From NCBI GenBank assembly GCA_022774085.1, contig JALFNZ010000117.1:1-32625 (forward strand): a DNA stretch of 32,625 nucleotides. Direction: 5' to 3'. Positions 15,987 through 28,331 of this stretch are shown here, piece after piece (the stretch's first letter is position 1; each line of letters begins with the position of its first letter). Below the pieces are notes generated by a model. That model had not been told where the DNA came from. It searched no databases and saw nothing but the letters and a program-made list of their open reading frames with translations. Source of the stretch: Bacteroidales bacterium. Lineage in GTDB: Bacteria > Bacteroidota > Bacteroidia > Bacteroidales > UBA932. The translations under genes and the position numbers were made by a program.

Positions 15987-18900
15987 ATGAAAAATAACAA
16001 CGGCTTCATACACAGCGTAATACGCTACCGGAGAATTATCTTCTTCCTGGTCAGTATCCTTGTTGTTTTCGGAATCTGGGGACTGCTCAACATCAACAAG
16101 GATGAGTTCCCGACTTTCGAAATCAAGGACGGACTGGTGGCAGGAGTGTATCCAGGTGCCACCGCAAAAGAAGTTGAAGAGCAGCTCACCCGCCCTTTGG
16201 AAGAACTCCTTTTCAAATTCCCAGAAGTCAAGCGCTCATCCTATTCCTACACTCAGGACGGAATCTGCTACATCTATGTAAACCTCGACTGCGAGCCTGA
16301 GGAGAAGAATGAAATCTGGGCAAAAATCAAGTTGAAACTTAATGCTTCGCGCATGCTTTTCCCCTCCGGAGTGCTTGCAATCCAGGTACTTGACGAATTC
16401 AGCAGCGTCTCTTCGATTCTGATTGCAATGGATTCCGACGACAAAAGCTATAACGAGCTGGAGCAGTACGCCTGCTCTCTGAAGGAAAGGCTGTATGAGA
16501 TTCCCGAACTTGCAAACGTGACAGTACTCGGACAACAGAAGGAAGAAATTGCAGTCACCATAGACAAGGACAGGCTCTCTTCCTACGGCGTGAACTCCGC
16601 CATTATGACTCTGGACTACAAGAATGCAGTCCTGCAGACAATCAGCGGCCGTTTCAGGACCGATTACATCAGCGCTCCAATCCATATAGAAGGGAAACTT
16701 AGCATCGAGCAGGAAATCGGAGAGAGGGCAATCTGGTCAGATCCACAAGGCAGAACGCTCAGGCTCAAGGACATAGCGACAATTGAACGCCGCTACAGAG
16801 ATCCGTCGTCAATTGTGAAATACAACGGACGCAATGCACTGGTGATTTCAGTCGAGATGCGCTCCGGAAACAATATCGTGGCTTTCGGAGAAAAAGTTGA
16901 CAGGCTTCTCGAAGAATTCAAGGGAGAAATTCCGGAAAGCGTGCACCTTTCGAAAGTTTCCGACCAGCCGAAGGTTGTGGATACCTCAGTGTGGTCTTTC
17001 CTAAGGGACCTTCTTGTTTCCATGCTGGTGGTCATCATCGTGATGCTTATGCTCTTCCCCATCAGATCGGCTCTGATTGCATCCTCCGGAGTGCCGGTCT
17101 GCACGGCCGCCTCAATTGCCGTCATGTACATTATGGGGATGGACCTTAATACCGTGACTCTCGCCGCCCTGATTGTGGTTCTGGGAATGATTGTGGACGA
17201 CTCTGTCATCACGATGGACGGATATATGGACAAAATAGGCAAGGGATTCGGGAAAATAGATGCGGCTCAGGAGAGCATGAAAGAACTTTTTGTCCCGATG
17301 CTCCTTTCGACCGCCTCAATCAGCGCGATGTTCTTCCCGATGCTGGGCATCATTACAGACTATCTCGGAGACTTCGTGAGTATGTTCCCATGGATTATCG
17401 CCATTGCTCTGGGTGCGTCGCTGGTATATGCAGTATGTGTCGTTCCTTCGCTTGAAGTCATGTTCATAAAACCGCTTTCAGAGCAGAAGAAGGGCTGGTT
17501 TGCGCGCATCCAGGAGAAATTCTTCGATCTCATGCAGGAAGGTTATGAAGCCCTGCAGAAAATTTGCTTCTGTCATCCGGGGTGGACAGTAGGCTGCGCA
17601 GTGGCTTCCGTTGTGCTCGGAGGTTTTCTTTTCACCAAATTGAACATCCAGATGATGCCTATGGCTGCCAGGGAGTTTTTTGCAATTGAGGTGAATCTTT
17701 CACCCAACTCCACTCTGGCAGCGACACAGCAGGTAACAGACTCACTTGAAAAAATACTCCTTGCCGACAGGAGGATTACAAGCGTAACTTCATTCATCGG
17801 CACGGGAGCGCCCCGCTTTCATGCAACCTATGGTCCAAAAATTCCTTCCGAAGCCTTTGCCCAGCTCATCGTCAACACACGTGGTCCCAAAGCCACGGAA
17901 GCCGTGATTCGGGATTATGAAAAAAAATACGAATATTGGTTCCCACAGGCCCAAATTAGATTCAAGCAACTTGATTATCAAGGAGTGACTGCTCCGGTAG
18001 CCATAACATTCAAAGGAGATGGGATAGCCCGTGCAAGCGCTCTTGCAGACTCCTTGAAAGCCTTCATGCTCGCCGATATGGATGACTGCCTCAAGTGGAT
18101 TCACTCTGACAGCGACCGCAGTATTTCCACAGTTTCCGTTGACCTGCACGAAGACGAGGCGACAAGACTCGGTGTGAACAGAGCCCTTATGTCGCTTTCG
18201 ATTGCAAGTTCACTCGGCGGACAGACGGCAGCGAACATATGGGAGGGCGGAAAATCAATCCCAATCAACTTCTATAGCAGCGGAGTTGGGGCGGGAATGC
18301 AATACAATGACCTCGGCAACCTCAATATAACAACCTCGATACCAAATACTTCCGTGCCGCTCAGACAAATTGCCGACATAAGTCCGTCATGGCAGCCGGA
18401 AGGCATAGCCCACACTGGAGGAAAGCAGTCCATATCAATCTATGCCGACATGCGAAGCGGCAAGAGCCAGCCTGTTGCAATGAAAAGAATTGACAGATAT
18501 GTCAAGGCTAACATATTGCCGAACCTGCCCGAGGGTATCGAGCTTGAGTACGGCGGCCTGTCCTCAACCAACAAGAAGGTGCTTCCGGAAATCGGCCTCA
18601 CGCTGCTTTGTGCCATCGTCGTACTGTTTGCCTTCCTGCTCTACCACTTCAAGAAAATACGCCTTTCAATCCTTACGATGGTCCTGAGCCTGCTCTGTCT
18701 TTTCGGAGCCTCGTTCGGGCTGTTCATCTTCTCGCTCGATTTCAGCATGACCGCAGTACTGGGCATAGTCAGCCTTATCGGAATCGTGGTAAGAAACGGT
18801 ATTCTGATGTTCGAGTTTGCAGAAACTCTGAGGAACGAGCAAGGATTAAGTGCAAAGCAGGCAGCCATGGAAGCAGGAAAAAGGAGGATGCGCCCGATTT

Positions 18901-19109
18901 TCCTGACCTCATGCACCACCGCCCTTGGCGTGCTGCCGATGATTCTGAGCGGTGATGTGCTGTGGATGCCGATGGGTGTTGTGATATGTTTCGGGATTGT
19001 CCTGTCCATCGTCATGATAGTGGAGGTCATGCCGGTTTGTTACTGGTTGTTGTTCGCCAGAAGTGGCGCCGATAAGGATAAACTCTTGGATAGTATTGAA
19101 AATGAATAA
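15987..19109 (+). CDS. RND family efflux pump, inner-membrane transporter (AcrB-like)
   Basis: Proton-driven exporter of the resistance-nodulation-division superfamily; substrate unknown. 1040 residues with the usual twelve-helix plan: one helix at about 17-35, a large periplasmic loop, a cluster of helices near 340-480, a second loop, and a cluster near 865-1025. The proton-relay aspartates in TM4 are intact (GMIVDDSV, Asp404 and Asp405). In TM10, where AcrB has Lys940, this protein has Arg936 in VVRNGILMFEFA, as seen in a broad non-AcrB branch of these pumps. Adaptor and channel genes flank it, making a full tripartite system. No TetR, MarR or two-component regulator is next to it, so expression may simply follow lysS. 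Confidence 0.95.
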   Translation: MKNNNGFIHSVIRYRRIIFFLVSILVVFGIWGLLNINKDEFPTFEIKDGLVAGVYPGATAKEVEEQLTRPLEELLFKFPEVKRSSYSYTQDGICYIYVNLDCEPEEKNEIWAKIKLKLNASRMLFPSGVLAIQVLDEFSSVSSILIAMDSDDKSYNELEQYACSLKERLYEIPELANVTVLGQQKEEIAVTIDKDRLSSYGVNSAIMTLDYKNAVLQTISGRFRTDYISAPIHIEGKLSIEQEIGERAIWSDPQGRTLRLKDIATIERRYRDPSSIVKYNGRNALVISVEMRSGNNIVAFGEKVDRLLEEFKGEIPESVHLSKVSDQPKVVDTSVWSFLRDLLVSMLVVIIVMLMLFPIRSALIASSGVPVCTAASIAVMYIMGMDLNTVTLAALIVVLGMIVDDSVITMDGYMDKIGKGFGKIDAAQESMKELFVPMLLSTASISAMFFPMLGIITDYLGDFVSMFPWIIAIALGASLVYAVCVVPSLEVMFIKPLSEQKKGWFARIQEKFFDLMQEGYEALQKICFCHPGWTVGCAVASVVLGGFLFTKLNIQMMPMAAREFFAIEVNLSPNSTLAATQQVTDSLEKILLADRRITSVTSFIGTGAPRFHATYGPKIPSEAFAQLIVNTRGPKATEAVIRDYEKKYEYWFPQAQIRFKQLDYQGVTAPVAITFKGDGIARASALADSLKAFMLADMDDCLKWIHSDSDRSISTVSVDLHEDEATRLGVNRALMSLSIASSLGGQTAANIWEGGKSIPINFYSSGVGAGMQYNDLGNLNITTSIPNTSVPLRQIADISPSWQPEGIAHTGGKQSISIYADMRSGKSQPVAMKRIDRYVKANILPNLPEGIELEYGGLSSTNKKVLPEIGLTLLCAIVVLFAFLLYHFKKIRLSILTMVLSLLCLFGASFGLFIFSLDFSMTAVLGIVSLIGIVVRNGILMFEFAETLRNEQGLSAKQAAMEAGKRRMRPIFLTSCTTALGVLPMILSGDVLWMPMGVVICFGIVLSIVMIVEVMPVCYWLLFARSGADKDKLLDSIENE

Positions 19110-20478
19110 ATTATATATATTTATATTAGCCGTCCTTGCTCCCCTGGGCGTCTTCGCCCAGGAAAAGGTATGTCTGTCCCTTGAGGACTGCCGTGAAATG
19201 GCTCTGATGAATGACCCTTATATAAGGAATTCACATCTGGACATACTTGCCGCCAAGGCTCAGAAGCAGGAGGTGCTTGCCGAATATTTCCCGAGCCTAA
19301 GGCTTCAGGGCTTCGGGTTCCGGGCTCTTCAGCCCCTGATCAAGATCAATGCAGTCGATATTCTCGGGGACAATAAAACCGGACAGTTTGTTCAGGATGT
19401 GTTCGTGAAACTTTCCCAAAAAAACGGAACTGAACCGTATTTCTCCACTCTTGAATACGGCTATGGTGCCAATCTGACCCTGACACAGCCTCTATATGCA
19501 GGAGGCAGGATAGTCAACGGAAACAGACTTGCAAGACTTGGAATTGAAGCCTCAAAGCTTAAAAGGGAGATTACCCTCCGCACAAAGAAGGAGGAGATCG
19601 GAAAGGCCTATTGGGAGATTGTGGCTCTTGAGCAGAAACGCAGCACTTTGAACAGCCTGGACTCCCTGCTGAGAGAACTTGAAAAGGATGTCGAAAGCGG
19701 ACTGGACGCAGGAGTCCTCACCAACACCGACCTGCTTCAGATAAAGATGAAAAAGAATGAGCTGAAAACCGGTTCCATTCAGCTTGACGGGGGTATGAAA
19801 CTCCTGAAAATGAATCTTTTCAATGCCATCGGGCAGCCATATCGTCTATTGAGAACATCTTCAGGTAGCGATGCTCCATTTCTGGACGACATCACCTTGA
19901 CAGACAGGCCGGACAGTCTGCTTCCTCCTGACAACTATTACATCAGCGAGGAGGAGATTGCAGCCGGAGTCCCTGAGAGAAGGCTGCTGGAACTCATGGT
20001 GGACTCCAAGAAACTTGAAAAGAAGATGGCTCTTGGAGAAGTACTCCCGAGCATAGGACTGGGAGCATCATACGGCTATTCATACACGCTGAACGGCCGG
20101 GTCAACGGTATGGTGTTCGGCATAGCCTCAATCCCGATTACAGACTGGGGAAAGGCTTCCAGAAAGCTGGAAAGGCTTGACTATCAGGTGGAAAAAGCTC
20201 AGAACGAAAGTCGCTATCTCAGATCGCAACTGCTCCTGCAGGCTCACCAGCTCTGGCTTGACTTGAACGTGGCATGGGAGAAGATGCAGGTGGCACAGGA
20301 AAATGTAGCCCTGGCGGAAGCTGCAGTACGGGACCTGATGGCCCGGTTCCATGCCGGGATGACAACTCTTTCCGAAGTACTTTCTGCCCAGGCAAAACTG
20401 AGCGAGGCTTCCGAGGGGCTTGTTGACAGCCGGATAGAATACAGCAAGGCATTGACAGAATATACCGGAAGAAAATGA
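19102..20478 (+). CDS. TolC-like outer-membrane efflux protein
   Basis: Outer-membrane channel of the adjacent RND pump. 458 residues starting MNKLYIF, with a signal peptide probably cleaved after GVFA (before QEKV). The body is rich in long amphipathic helices with Leu/Ala/Glu heptads, in two related halves typical of TolC/OEP proteins: TLTQPLYAGGRI near 135-146 and VFGIASIPITDWG in the second half. The start at 19102 overlaps the end of the pump gene by 8 bases; the open frame further upstream lies inside the pump gene and does not encode a signal peptide. Its stop overlaps the next gene's start by 4 bases (ATGA). Confidence 0.93.
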   Translation: MNKLYIFILAVLAPLGVFAQEKVCLSLEDCREMALMNDPYIRNSHLDILAAKAQKQEVLAEYFPSLRLQGFGFRALQPLIKINAVDILGDNKTGQFVQDVFVKLSQKNGTEPYFSTLEYGYGANLTLTQPLYAGGRIVNGNRLARLGIEASKLKREITLRTKKEEIGKAYWEIVALEQKRSTLNSLDSLLRELEKDVESGLDAGVLTNTDLLQIKMKKNELKTGSIQLDGGMKLLKMNLFNAIGQPYRLLRTSSGSDAPFLDDITLTDRPDSLLPPDNYYISEEEIAAGVPERRLLELMVDSKKLEKKMALGEVLPSIGLGASYGYSYTLNGRVNGMVFGIASIPITDWGKASRKLERLDYQVEKAQNESRYLRSQLLLQAHQLWLDLNVAWEKMQVAQENVALAEAAVRDLMARFHAGMTTLSEVLSAQAKLSEASEGLVDSRIEYSKALTEYTGRK

Positions 20479-21278
20479 TACGGACAGAAACAATTACATC
20501 AGCGCAGAATCCGCGCATCAAGGAACTGGTTCAGCTTCAGGAGAAATCCAGAGCAAGACGTGAAAAGGGGCTTTTCGTGGTGGAAGGCCGCAGGGAGTTT
20601 TCGCACTGTATTCAGGCAGGCTTCAAGGCAAGGAGCCTGTTCATCTGCCCTGAAATACTCGGTCAGGAAGACTACCTGGAGTTCAAGGAAATCGGTTGTC
20701 CGATAAACGAGATTCCTGCGTTTCTCTATGAGAAAGTTGCCTACAGGGGCGGCACGGAAGGAGTTATCGGAGTGATGGAATGCCGAAGCAACACTCTTGC
20801 CGACCTTCAATTGAAAGACAATCCACTGGTCATCGTCCTGGAATCGGTTGAAAAACCCGGCAACCTTGGTGCCGTGCTGCGCAGTGCCGATGCAGCAGGG
20901 GCCGACGCAGTAATCGTATGCGACCCGCTCACGGACCTGTACAACCCGAATCTTATCCGTTCAAGCATAGGAGGTATCTTCACCGTCCAGGTAGCTGCGG
21001 CGACCTCTCAGGATACTATTAACTGGCTGAAAGAAAGGAATATACGCATCCTGACAGCACAGCTCCAGGACTCTCTCCCCTACTACGACACCGACATGAA
21101 ATGCGGCACGGCCATAGTAATGGGTACAGAGGCAACCGGACTGACTCCGATCTGGAGACAGGCTGCCGATGCCCATATCATGATTCCGATGCTGGGCAGG
21201 CTGGACTCTCTCAATGTTTCAGTTTCTGCAGCCATCCTGCTCTATGAAGCTGTCAGACAACGTCAAGGTAACAAATAG
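20475..21278 (+). CDS. SpoU/TrmH-family RNA 2'-O-methyltransferase
   Basis: Probable SAM-dependent ribose methyltransferase acting on rRNA or tRNA. 267 residues: an N-terminal substrate-binding domain (TSAQNPRIKELVQL, RREKGLFVVEGRRE), then a trefoil-knot SPOUT domain with the three SpoU motifs: EKPGNLGAVLRSADAAG (about 132-148), VMGTEATGLT (about 216-225) and IPMLGRLDSLNVSVSAAILLYE (C-terminal, in which the Asn-Val-Ser-Val-Ser is the family signature). The exact target is not determinable from sequence; RlmB-like 23S rRNA and the TsnR-like resistance enzymes share these motifs. Its start is coupled (ATGA) to the efflux channel gene, and aroE follows after 7 bases. Confidence 0.9.
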   Translation: MIRTETITSAQNPRIKELVQLQEKSRARREKGLFVVEGRREFSHCIQAGFKARSLFICPEILGQEDYLEFKEIGCPINEIPAFLYEKVAYRGGTEGVIGVMECRSNTLADLQLKDNPLVIVLESVEKPGNLGAVLRSADAAGADAVIVCDPLTDLYNPNLIRSSIGGIFTVQVAAATSQDTINWLKERNIRILTAQLQDSLPYYDTDMKCGTAIVMGTEATGLTPIWRQAADAHIMIPMLGRLDSLNVSVSAAILLYEAVRQRQGNK

Positions 21279-21285
21279 CATTTTT

Positions 21286-22065
21286 ATGAAATTCGGACTT
21301 ATAGGTGACCCGATTGCACATTCGCTCAGCCCGGCGCTTTTCAAGGCGGGTTATGACGGACGCTGGGCCTATGAACTGATTGAAGGCAGTGACTTTGAGA
21401 CTTCCTTCAAACGCTTTACGGATGATTATCAGGGGATAAATGTTACTGCACCGTTCAAGGAGGCAGCCTTTGCCAAGGCAGATGTCCTGTCTGAGGAATG
21501 CCGTCTGATAGGTGCCGCCAACATTCTTGTGAAGACTCAGGATGGAGTGCTCGCCAGCAATTCGGACTATCTGGGTGTGAGGCGCTGGCTGCAGGAAATT
21601 GGTGCAGGTGAGGGTTCTGCTGTTCTGATTGCAGGATGCGGAGGGGCAGGTAAGGCAGCTGCTTTTGCCAGCGCCACTCTCGGTTGCAAAACAGTGCTGA
21701 TGAACCGTGACAGGAGCAAGGCAGAAAGCATTGCTTCAAAAGCAGGCGGCAAATTGAATTTCAAGGTGGCGGATCTGGATGATTTCTCGGAAGTTCTCAA
21801 AGAAAGCGATATCCTCATCTACAACATCCCCTCCGCGATTCCGGCTCTTTCAGGTCTGAAGCCCGAGGATTTCAAGCCGGGTGCCCTGGTTCTTGAAGCG
21901 AACTACAGGAATCCGTCTTTCAGTGGCGAACTCATTGATACGATGAAAGATGCACCCGCGAGATATGTGAGCGGAAGAATATGGCTGCTGTACCAGGCCC
22001 TGACCGGTTATAAGATTTTTACGGGTGAGGAGCCCGATTTAACAAGGATGTCTGCTTGTTTATAA
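21286..22065 (+). CDS. aroE: Shikimate dehydrogenase
   Basis: NADPH-dependent reduction of 3-dehydroshikimate to shikimate in aromatic amino acid synthesis. 259 residues, slightly shorter than E. coli AroE (272), which is usual for Bacteroidetes. The shikimate-binding SLSP motif is at 13-16; NVTAPFKE contains the catalytic lysine (Lys58); SNSDYLG carries the partner Asp (Asp94). The nucleotide loop is AGCGGAGKAAA (about 116-126). I chose the ATG at 21286 (MKFGLIGDPIAHS), 7 bases after the methyltransferase stop; the longer open frame upstream only overlaps that gene. Confidence 0.95.
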   Translation: MKFGLIGDPIAHSLSPALFKAGYDGRWAYELIEGSDFETSFKRFTDDYQGINVTAPFKEAAFAKADVLSEECRLIGAANILVKTQDGVLASNSDYLGVRRWLQEIGAGEGSAVLIAGCGGAGKAAAFASATLGCKTVLMNRDRSKAESIASKAGGKLNFKVADLDDFSEVLKESDILIYNIPSAIPALSGLKPEDFKPGALVLEANYRNPSFSGELIDTMKDAPARYVSGRIWLLYQALTGYKIFTGEEPDLTRMSACL

Positions 22066-22094
22066 GAAAATATAACTAACTTGCAGGGTTTTTG

Positions 22095-22108
22095 GGGCGG
22101 TACCGCCC
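22095..22108. promoter_or_regulatory. GC-rich perfect palindrome upstream of ssb
   Basis: GGGCGGTACCGCCC is a perfect 14-base palindrome with no spacer, 30 bases before the ssb start and preceded by a T-run. It could be a protein-binding site (for example an operator for ssb-purA) or the base of a weak hairpin. No long T-run follows on the plus strand, so it is a poor terminator for aroE. No TAnnTTTG box is visible in this gap. Confidence 0.35.
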
Positions 22109-22138
22109 TGATTGTAATATACTAAATTTTATAATTAT

Positions 22139-22672
22139 ATGTCACTGAATAAAGTTATGCTGATCGGTAACGTTGGACGCGACCCTGAAGTACGTTACCT
22201 CGAAGGAAATTCGCCGAATGCCAAAGTGGCTACATTCACTCTTGCCACTACGGAAAGATACAGGGACAGGAACGGAGAACTACGTGAAAACACAGAGTGG
22301 CACAACATCGTAGCCTGGAGAAACACTGCCGATGTTGTTGAAAAATTTGTAAGAAAGGGTACTCAGTTGTATATCGAGGGCCGTCTTCGTACAAGAAGCT
22401 GGGATGACCAGAGTGGCAACAAGAGATACACTACGGAAGTGATTGCAGACAATCTTCAGCTTCTTGGAAAGAAATCGGACAATCCTGCCAACCAGCAGGG
22501 TGGATTTGCTCCTGCTCAGGGTGGATTCCCACAGGCACAGCCGGCAGGATGGCAACAGACGCCACAACAGGCACCTTCATGGCAGCAGCCGGCCCCTCAG
22601 CAGACACAGGGATGGCATGTGCCGCAGCAGCCGGCAGTGGATGATGCTCCAGATGATGACCTTCCATTTTAA
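22139..22672 (+). CDS. ssb: Single-stranded DNA-binding protein
   Basis: Binds and protects single-stranded DNA in replication, repair and recombination. 177 residues. The N-terminal OB fold (about 1-110) shows MSLNKVMLIGNVGRDPE, ATTERYRDRNGE, TEWHNIVAW and KGTQLYIEGRLRTR. Then comes a Gln/Pro/Gly-rich flexible linker of about 55 residues with repeated GF-, GW- and QQ-type units. The acidic tip DDDLPF is intact; it is the docking site for RecQ-, RecJ- and PriA-type partners, two of which (RecQ, RecJ) are also encoded in this window. Thirty-five bases separate it from purA. Confidence 0.97.
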   Translation: MSLNKVMLIGNVGRDPEVRYLEGNSPNAKVATFTLATTERYRDRNGELRENTEWHNIVAWRNTADVVEKFVRKGTQLYIEGRLRTRSWDDQSGNKRYTTEVIADNLQLLGKKSDNPANQQGGFAPAQGGFPQAQPAGWQQTPQQAPSWQQPAPQQTQGWHVPQQPAVDDAPDDDLPF

Positions 22673-22707
22673 CATAATACAAATATCATATAACCAATTA
22701 ATTGAAT

Positions 22708-23967
22708 ATGAAACTAGATGTAGTACTCGGCCTCCAGTGGGGCGATGAAGGAAAAGGTAAAATCGTTGACGTGCTGGCAGGAAACTACCCTGTGGTCGCA
22801 CGTTTCCAGGGTGGCCCGAATGCCGGACATTCGCTTCATTTCGAAGGCAAGAGTTTCGTTCTAAGAAGTGTGCCTTCAGGTATCTTCAGACCGGATGCAA
22901 CCAACATCGTCGGCAACGGAGTAGTTCTCGACCCTATTACTTTCAAGGGAGAATGTGAGAACATTGCAAAAACAGGAATCCCTGTAACAGAAAGGATTGT
23001 GATTGCCAAGAAGGCTCACCTGATTCTTCCGACACACAGGCTTCTTGACGCAGCCAACGAGGCAGCCATGGGCAAGGGCAAGATTGGTTCAACTCTCAAA
23101 GGAATCGGCCCTACATACACCGACAAGGTAAGCCGCAACGGCCTCAGGGTAGGTGACATCCTTGCTCCTGACTTTGCAGACAGGTTTGCAAAACTGAAAG
23201 CGAAACATGTGAAGACCCTCAGCCAGATGGGCTTTGAATGTGACCCTGAAGCTGAAGAGGCGGCATTCATGGAAGCAGTCGAGTATCTGAAGCAATTCAA
23301 GCTCGTCAATTGCGAGTATTATGTCAATGACCTGCTCAAGACTCAGGACATCCTTGCAGAGGGTGCTCAGGGCTCGATGCTCGACATCGACTACGGCTCA
23401 TATCCGTTCGTGACTTCCTCCTCAACTGCCTGTGCAGGTGCCTGCATCGGCCTCGGTGTCAATCCTCACAATATAGGCCATGTCTATGGCATCTTCAAGG
23501 CATATTGCACAAGGGTGGGCAGCGGTCCTTTCCCTACCGAGCTCTTCGACGAGACCGGTGAGAAACTCCGCAAGATCGGAAACGAGTTCGGCGCCGTTAC
23601 AGGCAGACCTCGCCGCTGCGGATGGCTCGACCTTGTAGCCCTCAAATATGCCGTGATGATCAGCGGTGTCACCGACCTCATCATGATGAAGTCAGACTGT
23701 CTCGACACCTTCGAGAACATCAAGGTCTGCACCTCATACATAGTTGACGGAGAGCCTTCAAATGAATGGCCTTTCGACACCTTCGCAGACATCCAGCCGG
23801 TCTATACCGAGTTCAAAGGCTGGAACACCGACCTGAGCGGAATCCGCAACGAAGAAGACCTGCCAAAAGAATTCAAGGACTACATAGCCTTCATGGAGAA
23901 CTTCCTCGGCGTCCCGATCAAGATCATCTCCCTCGGTCCAGACCGCGAAGCCACCATCATGCGCTAA
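22708..23967 (+). CDS. purA: Adenylosuccinate synthetase
   Basis: GTP-dependent joining of IMP and aspartate to adenylosuccinate, the first committed AMP step. 419 residues. The start MKLDVVLGLQWGDEGKGK carries the GDEGKGK phosphate-binding/catalytic motif, and GPNAGHS with the catalytic His follows near 38-44. KGIGPTYTDK is the IMP-binding signature, and AVTGRPRRCGWLDLVALKYA lies in the C-terminal half. I chose the ATG at 22708; the TTG two codons upstream is unneeded. It faces rpoC convergently, with 87 bases and two hairpins between the stops. Confidence 0.97.
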   Translation: MKLDVVLGLQWGDEGKGKIVDVLAGNYPVVARFQGGPNAGHSLHFEGKSFVLRSVPSGIFRPDATNIVGNGVVLDPITFKGECENIAKTGIPVTERIVIAKKAHLILPTHRLLDAANEAAMGKGKIGSTLKGIGPTYTDKVSRNGLRVGDILAPDFADRFAKLKAKHVKTLSQMGFECDPEAEEAAFMEAVEYLKQFKLVNCEYYVNDLLKTQDILAEGAQGSMLDIDYGSYPFVTSSSTACAGACIGLGVNPHNIGHVYGIFKAYCTRVGSGPFPTELFDETGEKLRKIGNEFGAVTGRPRRCGWLDLVALKYAVMISGVTDLIMMKSDCLDTFENIKVCTSYIVDGEPSNEWPFDTFADIQPVYTEFKGWNTDLSGIRNEEDLPKEFKDYIAFMENFLGVPIKIISLGPDREATIMR

Positions 23968-23979
23968 ACGCCAATACAA

Positions 23980-23997
23980 AAGCGCCAGACAGCGCTT
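23980..23997 (+). terminator. Weak hairpin after purA
   Basis: AAGCGC and GCGCTT form a 6-bp stem with a 6-base loop, starting 13 bases after the purA stop. There is no true T-run behind it (ATATAC), so it is at best a weak terminator or an mRNA-end stabiliser. Confidence 0.35.
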
Positions 23998-24007
23998 ATA
24001 TACATGA

Positions 24008-24037
24008 AAGAAGCCGACCCGAAAGGGCCGGCTTCTT
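24008..24037. terminator. Hairpin terminator between purA and rpoC
   Basis: Two 13-base arms (24008-24020 and 24025-24037) pair around a 4-base loop. On the minus strand the single non-Watson-Crick position is a G-U wobble, while on the plus strand it is an A-C mismatch. The stem is therefore more stable in rpoBC RNA, which suggests it mainly ends the rplL-rpoB-rpoC transcript. It can still help stop purA transcription. Confidence 0.75.
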
Positions 24038-24054
24038 CATATTGTATGAATCTG

Positions 24055-28305
<4,251 letters not shown>

Positions 28306-28331
28306 ATTTCTAAAATTTCAATTGTCAGTAA

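Noticed and set aside
16236..17242. Long minus-strand open frames in the RND pump gene
   Set aside because: The plus-strand pump frame carries clear RND motifs throughout, and the antisense translations show nothing recognisable.
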